Shown here: positions 19,796 through 29,112 of the stretch, piece by piece
How positions within the stretch are numbered: position 1 is the stretch's first letter
Layout of the letters: every line of letters begins with the position of its first letter
Assembly (NCBI GenBank): GCA_016234535.1
Contig: JACRBH010000054.1
Coordinates: forward strand, 1 to 64,000
From: Chloroflexota bacterium
GTDB lineage: Bacteria; Chloroflexota; Anaerolineae; Anaerolineales; Villigracilaceae
Length of the DNA stretch: 64,000 nt
Direction of reading: 5' to 3'
Made by a program: the position numbers and the translations under genes
Notes under the pieces: model-generated
What the model saw: only the letters and a program-made list of their open reading frames with translations
What the model was told of the DNA's origin: nothing
The model's database searches: none

Positions 19796-21370
19796 TTACT
19801 TCACCAGCGTCCGTATCTGCTCGTGCATATAAAGCGGGAGATAGTAATGTCCGCCCGCGTTCTTGCCGCTGGAGCCTGAGCCTTTCCAGCCGCCGAAGGG
19901 TTGGAAGCCAGGCCACGCGCCTGTGGTTGCGCCTTGCGGACGATTCGCATAGGTCACACCGGCTTCGATCTTGTCGAAGAACCATTCGGTTTCTTCGGGG
20001 GAGCCGTAGAAGCCAGCGGTGAGACCATAGTTCACATCATTGGCAATGGTCATGGCTTCATCCATGCTGCCTACTTTGCCGATGGTGGTGATGGGCAGGA
20101 ACATTTCATGCTTCCACAAGCGATGCGAGAAGGGCAGGTCAACGACAAATGTGCTTTCGCAGAAATAGCCCTTATCAAACATACCGCCAGTTTTTACTTT
20201 TCCGCCAACGAGGAATTTGCCGCCGCCTTGATTGATCTCTTCACAGAAATCCTTGAAGTCATTGTAGGAGGATTTGTTGACCACAGGTCCGTTGTAGGTG
20301 GCGCGTTCGGTTGGATCGCCGATGACCAGTTTTTCGGCAGCATCTTTCAAACGGCCGACCAACTCATCGTAGACAGAATCCTCTACGATCACGCGTGAAG
20401 CGGCGGAGCATTTCTGTCCCTGCAGGCCAAACGCCGAACGGATGATTCCAAGCGTGGCGCGTTCCAGATCCGCATTCCTCGAGACGATGACCGGATTCTT
20501 TCCGCCAAGTTCCAAGATGATCGGGCGCACATAATTGCGTTTGCCGAAATCCTGGAACATCTTCATGCCTACATCGAAGGAGCCGGTGAATGTGAGTCCA
20601 TCTATTTCAGAAGAATCAACAAGTGCCTGACCCAAAGTTGAGCCGGGACCGGTGACGAAATTCACCACGCCATCCGGAAGGCCCGCATCGCGGAAACAAT
20701 CCACCAACAGGCGCACGATCCACGCGGTATCGGTGGCGGGCTTGATGACGAGGGTGTTGCCAGTGACGAGCGCCGCGCCGGAAGGCCCGCCCGTCAATGC
20801 GTGCGGGAAGTTGAACGGAGAAACAACGAGCCACACACCATAAGGTCGAAGCACAGACACGTTGCGGGCATCGTATCCAACCAGCGGGTCTTTGCCCATT
20901 TCAACCACATAGCCATTGTTCCTTTCCATTTGATGGCAGGAATAATAAATAAGGTCGGCTGTCTCCTGCACATCGCCCAAAGACTCCATGCGGTTCTTGC
21001 CGACCTCCAGTGCCATTGCCGCGCCCAGATCAAAGATGCGCTCTTCGATGAGTGAAGCCGCCTTGCGGAGCAGCTTTACGCGTTCCTGCCACGGAGTATG
21101 GCTCCACTTGGGGAAGGCCTTGCGCGCCGCTTCCAGCGCATCATGAGCATGTTTGGCGTTTCCTTTTTGCATCTTCGCCAGCACCCAATCTGTGTTGACG
21201 GGGGAGTGGTCATCAAGCTTTTCATCGGCAAATACTTCCCTGCCGTTGATCAACATGCCATATTCCCTGCCCATATTATTCTTAAGTTTTTCCACAGCTT
21301 TATCGAAGCCGGTATGAAGTTCTTCGGGTGGGTTGAACATGGTTGCGTATGTAAGTTTAAAGTCTGACAT
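19796..21370 (-). CDS. pruA: L-glutamate gamma-semialdehyde (1-pyrroline-5-carboxylate) dehydrogenase
   Basis: ALDH superfamily: LELGGKNPVIVSRNADLERA, FGLQGQKCSAASRVIVEDSVYDEL, ATTGAWPGFQPFGGWKGSGSSGKNAGGHYYLPLYMHEQIRT. Confidence 0.9.
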   Translation of the reverse strand: MSDFKLTYATMFNPPEELHTGFDKAVEKLKNNMGREYGMLINGREVFADEKLDDHSPVNTDWVLAKMQKGNAKHAHDALEAARKAFPKWSHTPWQERVKLLRKAASLIEERIFDLGAAMALEVGKNRMESLGDVQETADLIYYSCHQMERNNGYVVEMGKDPLVGYDARNVSVLRPYGVWLVVSPFNFPHALTGGPSGAALVTGNTLVIKPATDTAWIVRLLVDCFRDAGLPDGVVNFVTGPGSTLGQALVDSSEIDGLTFTGSFDVGMKMFQDFGKRNYVRPIILELGGKNPVIVSRNADLERATLGIIRSAFGLQGQKCSAASRVIVEDSVYDELVGRLKDAAEKLVIGDPTERATYNGPVVNKSSYNDFKDFCEEINQGGGKFLVGGKVKTGGMFDKGYFCESTFVVDLPFSHRLWKHEMFLPITTIGKVGSMDEAMTIANDVNYGLTAGFYGSPEETEWFFDKIEAGVTYANRPQGATTGAWPGFQPFGGWKGSGSSGKNAGGHYYLPLYMHEQIRTLVK

Positions 21371-21538
21371 GGGGAAAGCCTCCGTAAATTAGTCTGGTAG
21401 TCAGATAGTCTGATGGTCGCTTGTCGGCCCGCCGCGACTATCCGACCAACGACTAAACGGCTAATTGACTAACATGAGTATAGCGCAGGAGTAAGATAAT
21501 TTCAATTGGACTTGTCTTGTCTAAAAATAAGGAGACAT

Positions 21539-22060
21539 ATGAGACCCCGTATCTTTTTCTTAACCGTTGGTCTGGCCGCTGTTCTATTGGCATCGTGCGC
21601 CCCGCAAGCGACTCAGCCTCCGACGCCGCTTGAAGTGGTCACTCAAGAAACGGCCACTCAACCCCCAGAAAGCGTTGCCCAGCCCCAGGTCACGAATGAA
21701 GCGCCGACAGTTGTTGCTGTCGCCACCTCACGCGGCCCCAGCCTCGAAGCCACCGATCCAGCCACTGTTAATCTGGCGTCGGGTCAATTGCAATTGGTGG
21801 AATTTTTCCGCTTTACCTGAAGTACCTGCCGCGCAATGGCGCCCATGGTTCATGGGCTTGAAGCGGAGTATTATGGCAGGATCAAGTTCTCATTTCTCGA
21901 TGCCGACGATCCCGATACCGATGTTTTCCAAAAGTCGCTTGGCTTTTATTACCAGCCTGAGTTGTATCTTTTGGATGCCAATGGAAATGTGCTTGAAAAA
22001 TTTATTGGCCTGGTTGCGGAAGGCGACCTTAGAAGCGCGTTTGCGAAATATTTGCAGTGA
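21539..22060 (+). CDS. candidate selenoprotein: thioredoxin-like lipoprotein with in-frame TGA (21818-21820) at the first redox-Cys position
   Basis: RBS ggag (21531-21534) plus ATG 21539; lipobox LLASC. Reading through TGA gives ...GQLQLVEFFRFT-U-STCRAMAPMVHGLEAEYYGRIKFSFLDADDPDTDVFQKSLGFYYQPELYLLDANGNVLEKFIGLVAEGDLRSAFAKYLQ. The upstream (21506-21820) and downstream (21836-22060) ORFs in the track are in the same frame; U-x-x-C aligns with thioredoxin CGPC-KMIAP. Confidence 0.75.
21829..21866 (+). promoter_or_regulatory. SECIS-like hairpin just 3' of in-frame TGA
   Basis: Perfect 7-bp stem gcccatg-GTT-catgggc (21841-21857), extended with bulges by caa/ttg and ccgc/gcgg. Apical loop begins with G, with 27 nt between the TGA and the loop. 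By-eye folding only. Confidence 0.6.
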
Positions 22061-22063
22061 CGC

Positions 22064-22094
22064 AACTGCCCATCCATTTGGATGGGCAGTTTTT
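22064..22094 (+). terminator. rho-independent terminator after candidate selenoprotein gene
   Basis: aactgcccatcc-attt-ggatgggcagtt followed by ttt. Confidence 0.88.
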
Positions 22095-22121
22095 ATAATC
22101 GCCAGTTTATAATCCCCACCC

Positions 22122-23219
22122 ATGGAAATTATTATCAAGATCGTAGTATTTGTTCTTGGCTTTGTTGTGGTATCCATGACGATATTTTCAGCATTGTCCA
22201 CATTTGTTTTGACGCGTGCTGCGCGCAGTCAATTGAACCGTATCGTCTTTGGCATCATGCGCAGGGTATTTGAACTCATCTTCAAGTTCATTCCCACTTA
22301 CGAAGGGCGTGACCAGGTGATGGCATATTATTCGCCGATCAGTTTGATCATGCTCGTGCCGACGTGGTATGCGCTCATCATGTCGGGATACGCCGCGATG
22401 TACTGGTCTTTGGGTGTGGGGGATTGGTTCGCAGATTTTCGATACAGCGGTTCATCCCTGCTGACGCTTGGTTTTGCCACTTCAGATGTTCCGATGGTAA
22501 CCATCCTTTCTTTTTCAGAGGCCTTGATCGGGTTGATCATGGTGGCTTTGCTCATGGCATATCTGCCGACCATGTACGCCGCATTTTCACGGCGCGAACA
22601 GGCCGTCAACATGCTGGAAGTGCGCGCAGGGAATCCGCCTTCGGCATTGGAAATGCTCCTGCGCTTCAATCGCATTCATGGACTGGATCAACTCAGCGAT
22701 TATTGGAAAACATGGGAGGCCTGGTTTTCAGATATAGAAGAAAGCCATACCACTCTGCCGGCCTTGGTTTTCTTCCGTTCGCCGCGTTCGGACAATTCGT
22801 GGATCACCGCAGCGGGAGTGGTGCTGGATACAGCCTCGCTTACCTTGTCTGCTGTGGATATACCGTATCAACCTTCGGCCGCCTTGAACATCCGTGCAGG
22901 CTTTTTGGCTTTGCGGCGCGTAGCCAATTACTTTGACATCCCAAATCCTCAAGCGCCGAGATACCCAACTGACCCGATCAGTATAAAAAGGGAGGAATTT
23001 GATGATGTTCTGACCAAACTGGCGGAAGCTGGCGTGCCAATTAAAGCTGACCGCGAACAGGCATGGATAGACTTTGCAGGCTGGCGCGTCAACTATGACC
23101 GAGTCCTTTTGGTATTGTGCGCTCTCGTCATGGCTCCCGAGGCGCCCTGGTCCAGTGACCGAGCGCCGAAATTCAAAATGCCTCCTTTATTTATCTCGAA
23201 GAGGAAGAAAGTGCATTAA
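22122..23219 (+). CDS. membrane protein with ion-channel-like pore segment
   Basis: N-terminal TM helices and pore-helix/filter-like RYSGSSLLTLGFATSD followed by a TM helix and a cytosolic C-terminal domain. Confidence 0.6.
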   Translation: MEIIIKIVVFVLGFVVVSMTIFSALSTFVLTRAARSQLNRIVFGIMRRVFELIFKFIPTYEGRDQVMAYYSPISLIMLVPTWYALIMSGYAAMYWSLGVGDWFADFRYSGSSLLTLGFATSDVPMVTILSFSEALIGLIMVALLMAYLPTMYAAFSRREQAVNMLEVRAGNPPSALEMLLRFNRIHGLDQLSDYWKTWEAWFSDIEESHTTLPALVFFRSPRSDNSWITAAGVVLDTASLTLSAVDIPYQPSAALNIRAGFLALRRVANYFDIPNPQAPRYPTDPISIKREEFDDVLTKLAEAGVPIKADREQAWIDFAGWRVNYDRVLLVLCALVMAPEAPWSSDRAPKFKMPPLFISKRKKVH

Positions 23220-23261
23220 AACAAAAACAGCGTGTGGATGTTCGCCGCGCTGTTTTTGTTT
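23219..23261. terminator. convergent/bidirectional terminator hairpin
   Basis: aaacaaaaacagcg ... cgctgtttttgttt, 14-bp perfect arms between convergent genes. Confidence 0.85.
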
Positions 23262-23270
23262 ATTCTTTTT

Positions 23271-24086
23271 TTATTGATGATTAATAAACGCTTCGAGCAA
23301 AGTGTTGAATTGTTCGGGCTGTTCCCAGTTTGCGGCATGACCTGCGTCCGCAACCATTTGAATTGCGCCGCGCCACAAAGTTGGCATAGTCAGTGTCTGG
23401 ATGTATGCGGCATTGACCAGTTGTTCCAATTCGCCATGCACAATTGCCAGCGGAGCAGTCATCTGGCTGATAGCGATCACTTCATCCAGGTAGCCGCCCG
23501 GTCGGATGCTCCCCGCAAGTCCTGCGCGCGCCTGACCGTCAGTGCGGCGAATATCTTCATGGAACACGGCAGGGATTTCAGTTGCGCCCGGCTTGAAACA
23601 TGCCAGAGAGAACGCATCGGCTTCGGCGTCGGTCATGCTGGGTTGGAAGGCGGCACTCATGGCCGGGTTTGGGAGATAGGCCTGCGCCATATCAGGCGGG
23701 AACGCGAGGGGAGGAGTGCCGTAGATCATAAATCCTGCCGCTTGTGGAAGCTGGGGAATTGCTTCGATTATGATATGCCCGCCAAGACTCCAGCCAACGA
23801 AAACGGCCTGTTCCAACCCCAATTGTTTTGCCACACTGACAATCACCCCGGCATAGCCGGGCATGTTGTAGGTTGCGGTGGGATCACTCGCATTGGACGA
23901 CTCGCCATGTCCGGGCAAGTCAATGGCCACAAGGCGATATTTTTCACCAAGCGGGCTTTCAAGCTGAGGTTGAAAAACACGCGAAGAAGCGGAGTTGCCA
24001 TGCACCAATACAACAGGTGCTCCAGTGCCTGAGCTTTCACGATATGCAATCGAAAGCGAGTTAACTTGAACTGTCTTGGTGGCCAT
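23271..24086 (-). CDS. alpha/beta hydrolase
   Basis: VVLVHGNSASSRVFQPQL, AIDLPGHGESS, VFVGWSLGGHIIIEA. Confidence 0.92.
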   Translation of the reverse strand: MATKTVQVNSLSIAYRESSGTGAPVVLVHGNSASSRVFQPQLESPLGEKYRLVAIDLPGHGESSNASDPTATYNMPGYAGVIVSVAKQLGLEQAVFVGWSLGGHIIIEAIPQLPQAAGFMIYGTPPLAFPPDMAQAYLPNPAMSAAFQPSMTDAEADAFSLACFKPGATEIPAVFHEDIRRTDGQARAGLAGSIRPGGYLDEVIAISQMTAPLAIVHGELEQLVNAAYIQTLTMPTLWRGAIQMVADAGHAANWEQPEQFNTLLEAFINHQ

Positions 24087-24110
24087 GTTTTATTTCTCCT
24101 TGGGCTTATC

Positions 24111-25478
24111 TTATTGGTTACTTTCATACTTCTTCGCATCGGCAACTGCTTTGCTTACATTCACAAATGGAAGCAGAATCAAGCCCATGATAAAGAAGAA
24201 GATCAATGAGAGAATGGCGATGCGCAAATTGCCGAACATCTGATTTGCAAGCCCGAAGACCAGCGGCCCGATCCATGAAGTGCCGCGTTCGCTGATTTCG
24301 TAGAACGAGAAGAACTCTGCCTCTTTGCCGTTGGGAATCATCTGGGCGAAAAGACTGCGGCTGATGGCTTGCGATCCGCCCATCACGAGCGCAATGAAAA
24401 CGCCGAGGATGAAAAATTGCGCGGTTGCGGTTGGGCCTTTTAATCCGCCATAGGCATAGATCACTACGCCAGCCCAAATTATCAAACTGACAACCACCGA
24501 TTGCTTCGCGCCGATCCAGCCTGCCAGTTTGCCCCAGAACAATGCGCCGAAGAATGCCACGAATTGGATCATCAAAATAACGGCGATCAATGTTGCCTGT
24601 TCAAGTTCCAGCCCGCCCTGAATCAGCGGCGCGGCGGCGAATGTCGAAGCGACAGCGATGACTGTCTGAATTCCATCGTTGTATAAAAAGTAAGCCAGCA
24701 GAAACTTCAATGTTTCGGGGAAATGCTTTACTTCACTAAATGTTTTGCGAAGCTGTTTGAAACCAATGCTGACATAAGTATCCCCGGCAGGGAGTTGACG
24801 TGCAGCGCGGCGAGAACGAATTCTGTTCCATGTCAGGAAGGAAAACCCAAGCCACCAGATGCCAGCCGATGCAAGGTTGATACGGACAGCCAGATCGCCG
24901 GGCACACCCAGGTCTTCGCTAAAAGTGAAGAATGCCAGGTTGAGCGCCAGTAAAATTCCGCCGCCCATGTATCCCATTGCCCAGCCGTACGATGAAACGC
25001 GATCCCTTTCATCTTCGCTTGCAATATCAGGCAGGTATGCATTATAGAAAACGATGGCCGCTCCAAAGGCAAGGTTTGCAACAATAAAGAGCACGCCGCC
25101 CAGCCACCATAATCCGCCCGTGACAAGGAACATTAGGATGGTTGACAGTGCGCCGATGGTCGCAAAGATTTGCATCATTCGTTTTCGCAAATGCGAGTAA
25201 TCTGCGATCGCGCCGAGAATGGGCAGGAATAAAACCTGCATTCCCACGGAAAATGAAATGCAGTACGGGAGGAATGAATCGGGCGCGACCGGAATTCCAA
25301 AAAATGAAACTGTCGCTGACCCCGCCGCTTCTGCCGCAGTGCGCGCCAGCGATGCCACGTAAGGCCCAAGAAATACCGTTCCGATTGTCGTGCTAAAGGC
25401 TGAATTCGCCCAGTCATACATGGCCCAGCCGAAGATCTCTCTTCTGTCGTTCACCAGCGGTTTATCTGTTGACATCAT
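24111..25478 (-). CDS. MFS transporter (UMF1/Atg22-like family)
   Basis: FGWAMYDWANSAFSTTIGTVFLGPYVASLA; 12 hydrophobic segments; GSQAISRSLFAQMIPNGKEAEFFSFYEISERGTSWIGPLVFG. Confidence 0.92.
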   Translation of the reverse strand: MMSTDKPLVNDRREIFGWAMYDWANSAFSTTIGTVFLGPYVASLARTAAEAAGSATVSFFGIPVAPDSFLPYCISFSVGMQVLFLPILGAIADYSHLRKRMMQIFATIGALSTILMFLVTGGLWWLGGVLFIVANLAFGAAIVFYNAYLPDIASEDERDRVSSYGWAMGYMGGGILLALNLAFFTFSEDLGVPGDLAVRINLASAGIWWLGFSFLTWNRIRSRRAARQLPAGDTYVSIGFKQLRKTFSEVKHFPETLKFLLAYFLYNDGIQTVIAVASTFAAAPLIQGGLELEQATLIAVILMIQFVAFFGALFWGKLAGWIGAKQSVVVSLIIWAGVVIYAYGGLKGPTATAQFFILGVFIALVMGGSQAISRSLFAQMIPNGKEAEFFSFYEISERGTSWIGPLVFGLANQMFGNLRIAILSLIFFFIMGLILLPFVNVSKAVADAKKYESNQ

Positions 25479-25568
25479 TCCTCCAAACTGAGATGGTTAT
25501 TTGATACACAACACGCGCCAGTATAAGTAGTTTCGGCTTCAAAGTAAAGAAATGATTAACATGGGATT

Positions 25569-25584
25569 GCGGACTGTAGTCCGC
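25569..25584. repeat. GCGGACTNNAGTCCGC palindromic repeat
   Basis: gcggactgtagtccgc. Confidence 0.7.
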
Positions 25585-25647
25585 CCGTTTCTTGCTTGAC
25601 CCTCAACCTGCTACAAGCTAAAATGCTTGTCCTACCATTTAGTTTTC

Positions 25648-25729
25648 GTCATTGCGAGGAGCCCAGAAGGGCGACGAAGCAATCCCCAAATGCGGAGATT
25701 GCTTCGGGCTATCGCCCTCGCAACGACAT
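25648..25729. repeat. long interrupted palindromic repeat (gtcattgcgag...gaagcaatc...gattgcttc...ctcgcaacgac)
   Basis: Inverted arms; related to 57994-58087; ends 11 nt before the Ffh ATG. Confidence 0.8.
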
Positions 25730-25740
25730 ACCATAACCTT

Positions 25741-27063
25741 ATGTTTGAAACTCTCACTGGACGACTCAACCAAATCTTTGACAATCTCCGCCGCCGCGGC
25801 AAACTCTCCGAAGCGGACGTGGATGCCGCCATGCGCGAGGTGCGCCTCGCACTGCTCGAAGCGGATGTGCATTTTAGCGTAGTCAAAACTTTTATCGCCA
25901 AAGTCCGCGAACGTGCTGTCGGCGCGGAAGTTTCGAAGGCGCTCAATCCTGGCCAGCAGGTGATCAAGATCGTCAACGAAGAATTGATCGCGTCGCTGGG
26001 TGAGCCTGTCGGGTTGAATCTCACAGGTCCGAAACCGCGCGTGGTGATGATGGTCGGTTTGCAGGGCGCTGGTAAAACGACAGCCTCCGGTAAACTTGCG
26101 CGGTTAATGAAATCAAAAGGTGAGCGCGTTCTGCTTGTCGCAGGCGACCCGTATCGTCCCGCCGCTGTCAAGCAATTGCAGCAACTCGGTGAACGATTGG
26201 ATGTTGAAGTCGAAACCGATCTGTCACTCACGCCGCCGCAGCTTGCCAGGCGTGCCGTCGACAAAGCTGAAAAGGGTGGATTCGGTCTGGTGATCGTGGA
26301 TACAGCCGGTCGGTCGCAGCTGGATGCGTCGCTGATGGATGAGTTAAAAGCCATCGCTGCGAATGTCAATCCGATAGATATTTTGCTCGTTGTCGATTCC
26401 ATGATCGGGCAGGAGGCGTTGAATATCGCGCAGGGTTTCAAAGACGCGATCAATCTGACGGGGCTGATCCTCACAAAAATGGACGGCGACTCACGCGGCG
26501 GTGCTGCGATTTCGATCCGCTCGGTGACGGGCATTCCGATTAAATTTATCGGTACCGGTGAAAAACTTGACGCGCTTGAATCGTATGATCCTTCGCGTTT
26601 GTCCTCGCGCATTCTGGGCATGGGCGACATGATCGGCCTGATCGAAAAAGCCGAAGCCGCGTATGACGGTCAGGATATGGAGCGGCAGGCTCAGAAGATG
26701 ATGAAGGGTCAGTTCTCGCTGGAGGATTGGCTCGAGCAGATGAAACAAATGAAGAAGATGGGTCCGCTGGCGCAAATTATGGAAATGCTGCCCGGCCAAA
26801 TGGGGCAGGCGGCGCGCGGCATTGACCCGACTCTTGTCGAAAAGTCATTCAAGGAGTCGGAAGCTATTATCAATTCGATGACTTTAAAGGAACGCCGCGA
26901 CCCTGACCTGCTCAATGCCTCACGCAGAAGGCGTATCGCTGCCGGTTGCGGTATGGAGGTGCAGGATGTGAACCGCCTGATCAAGCAGTTCCGCGAAGCA
27001 CAAAAGATGATGAAGATGTTCCAAAAGACTGGGGGGCGAGGGTTGCCGAAAATGTTTGGATGA
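25741..27063 (+). CDS. ffh: signal recognition particle protein
   Basis: MFETLTGRLNQIFDNLRRRGKLSEADVDAAMREVRLALLEADVHFSVVKTFI; GLQGAGKTTASGKLA; VDTAGR; M-domain. Start moved from 25627 to 25741 because upstream sequence is repeat. Confidence 0.97.
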   Translation: MFETLTGRLNQIFDNLRRRGKLSEADVDAAMREVRLALLEADVHFSVVKTFIAKVRERAVGAEVSKALNPGQQVIKIVNEELIASLGEPVGLNLTGPKPRVVMMVGLQGAGKTTASGKLARLMKSKGERVLLVAGDPYRPAAVKQLQQLGERLDVEVETDLSLTPPQLARRAVDKAEKGGFGLVIVDTAGRSQLDASLMDELKAIAANVNPIDILLVVDSMIGQEALNIAQGFKDAINLTGLILTKMDGDSRGGAAISIRSVTGIPIKFIGTGEKLDALESYDPSRLSSRILGMGDMIGLIEKAEAAYDGQDMERQAQKMMKGQFSLEDWLEQMKQMKKMGPLAQIMEMLPGQMGQAARGIDPTLVEKSFKESEAIINSMTLKERRDPDLLNASRRRRIAAGCGMEVQDVNRLIKQFREAQKMMKMFQKTGGRGLPKMFG

Positions 27064-27426
27064 AATTACGGCCTGATCACCGGTTGGAGAACCCCGTGAT
27101 TATGACCAACCCCAAAGCGGGGATTTTTGAGGGATTTGTTATTTGCGTGCTGTATAATTGGAACAAATAAGCACATAAGCGGATGCTGGATTTGTCATAT
27201 ATTTATCATGTCGAAAGAGTTGGTTTTCTGATAAAAAAATGATGTTTGTCGCTTGACCATATAAAAGTTGAATATTATTATTTAAGTTGGGTTTCGTCGC
27301 AGGTTTTGCAATATGGGAATTAAACTTATATTATTGGCAACAAATTCCCTAAATTCGCGCGTGTATCCTGTGATTTGAATGACCCTTGTGATCAGTAATT
27401 TTAGCCGTCTGTAATGGATAAAAAAA

Positions 27427-29076
27427 ATGATAAAACATTCAGCTCCTGCCAGATTTATCATCATTATCATTGGTGGTTTGTTTATTTCTGAAGTGATCTC
27501 CATGGGGATCATTGCATTTATTAATTCGTTGTCCTATCTGCAACTTACCATACTGGATGCCACTTTTCTTATATTGTTTGCAACACCATTGCTATATTAC
27601 TTTTCCCTGCGTCCGCTTTTGAAAGTGATCTCCGAGCGCGAGGCGGAAATTGAGCGCCGTCAACAAATAGAGATGCAACTTCGCCTCCAAACCACTGCGC
27701 TCGAGACGGCGGCTAATGGAGTCATGATCACTGACAAACAGGGGAGTATTATTTGGGCAAATCAGGCTTTTGCCAGAATGAGCGGCTATTCTGTTGATGA
27801 ACTCCTGGGCCAAAAACCAAATTTGCTGAATTCAGGAATTCAACCCTCGGATTTCTATAAAAATTTATGGGAAACCATCCTTTCGGGCCAGGTATGGCGT
27901 GGCGAGATCACGAATCGTCGTAAGGATGGTAATTACTTTGTTGGCGAGCAAACCATTTCCCCGATCCTTAATTCATCCGGCGATATCGAAAGTTTCATAG
28001 CGATTCAGCAGGATGTAACTGAACGCCGGCAGGCTGAGACCGCTTTGCGAAAGAGCGAAGAGAAGTTCCGCACCCTGCTTGACTGGACCTACGATTGGGA
28101 GATTTGGACCGATGCGCAGGATAAGGTTATGTACAATTCCCCATCCTGCGAACGTATCACAGGTCTCCATCCAGATGAATTCATAAATAATCCGGCCCTG
28201 CTCAAGGATATTGTTCACCCGGATGATCGCGCGATTTTTGAACAGCATACCAGCCTGGCGCACGATGAAATGGTGGGCGCGATCAATGTGGAATATCGCA
28301 TCATTGCCCGGGATGGAGACGTGCATTGGATCGGTCATAATTGCCGCCCGCTTTTTGGGGCAGACGGCCGTTACCTTGGGCGCCGTGTCAGCAACCGCGA
28401 TGTCACCGAACGGAAACGATCCGAAGCGGATATCTGGGAAAGCAATCAAAAGGAGAAAATACTTACCCAAACGATCCATACCATGCAGATAAATATTGCC
28501 CGTGACCTGCATGATACCGTTGGGCAAAATATCAGCTATCTGAGGTTAAAGCTCGATCATCTTTCAGGTGCGAATCTCCAGGAAGAGAAGAATGTTCAAG
28601 ATGAGATTAGGAGCATGTCCAAAGTGGCGAATGAGTCTTATGACCTTGTGCGGGGAACGCTCGCTGTGCTGCAGTCGGAAAGCGTGGCTGACCTGTTCCG
28701 GGTCTTTATCCGCTACGCAAGGCAGATTGAAGAACGGTCAAAGATCAAGATCGACTTTGCAAGCGATGGCGAGGAGAAGTTGTTGTCGGCCAATCAGATG
28801 CGCCAATTATTTTATATATTCCGCGAGGCGCTGAGTAACATTGAAAAACATGCAAACGCCAACCGTGTGCTGATAAAAATGATCTGGGCCGAGAATCATT
28901 TGACCCTTGTTGTTTTTGATAATGGCTGCGGGATGGAGGCGGCCAATATCAAATTTGACAGCCATTATGGTTTAAAATTTATGAAGGAGAGGACTGAATT
29001 ATTAAATGGTTCGATCTCGATTGATTCTGAGATTGGCGCTGGCACAAACGTGATGATCACGATACCATATGAATAG
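27427..29076 (+). CDS. PAS-domain sensor histidine kinase (NarL/HisKA_3 type)
   Basis: Two PAS regions (GVMITDKQGSIIWANQAFARMSGYS; LDWTYDWEIWTDAQDKVMYNSPSCERITG), NIARDLHDTVGQNISYLRLKL (HisKA_3), DNGCGM, YGLKFMKERTELLNGSISIDSEIGAGTNVMITIP. Confidence 0.93.
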   Translation: MIKHSAPARFIIIIIGGLFISEVISMGIIAFINSLSYLQLTILDATFLILFATPLLYYFSLRPLLKVISEREAEIERRQQIEMQLRLQTTALETAANGVMITDKQGSIIWANQAFARMSGYSVDELLGQKPNLLNSGIQPSDFYKNLWETILSGQVWRGEITNRRKDGNYFVGEQTISPILNSSGDIESFIAIQQDVTERRQAETALRKSEEKFRTLLDWTYDWEIWTDAQDKVMYNSPSCERITGLHPDEFINNPALLKDIVHPDDRAIFEQHTSLAHDEMVGAINVEYRIIARDGDVHWIGHNCRPLFGADGRYLGRRVSNRDVTERKRSEADIWESNQKEKILTQTIHTMQINIARDLHDTVGQNISYLRLKLDHLSGANLQEEKNVQDEIRSMSKVANESYDLVRGTLAVLQSESVADLFRVFIRYARQIEERSKIKIDFASDGEEKLLSANQMRQLFYIFREALSNIEKHANANRVLIKMIWAENHLTLVVFDNGCGMEAANIKFDSHYGLKFMKERTELLNGSISIDSEIGAGTNVMITIPYE

Positions 29077-29112
29077 CTTGAGAGGATGCCTCGTTTACAG
29101 GGTGACCAAACT

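Noticed and set aside
21506-21820. Annotating a short 104-aa lipoprotein ORF and a separate 74-aa ORF (21836-22060)
   Set aside because: They are in the same frame and separated only by TGA plus 15 nt. Together they form one thioredoxin-fold protein, and the second ORF has no RBS. Treated as one candidate selenoprotein.
25632-26630. 332-aa minus-strand ORF opposite ffh
   Set aside because: Low-complexity Ser/Arg/Pro-rich translation antisense to a clearly conserved gene; a codon-bias artefact of GC-rich third positions.
27062-27426. 365-bp gap between ffh and the histidine kinase as a possible SRP RNA or riboswitch
   Set aside because: Could not identify a conserved SRP-RNA or riboswitch core by eye; only a weak ccccaaagcgggg hairpin is visible.
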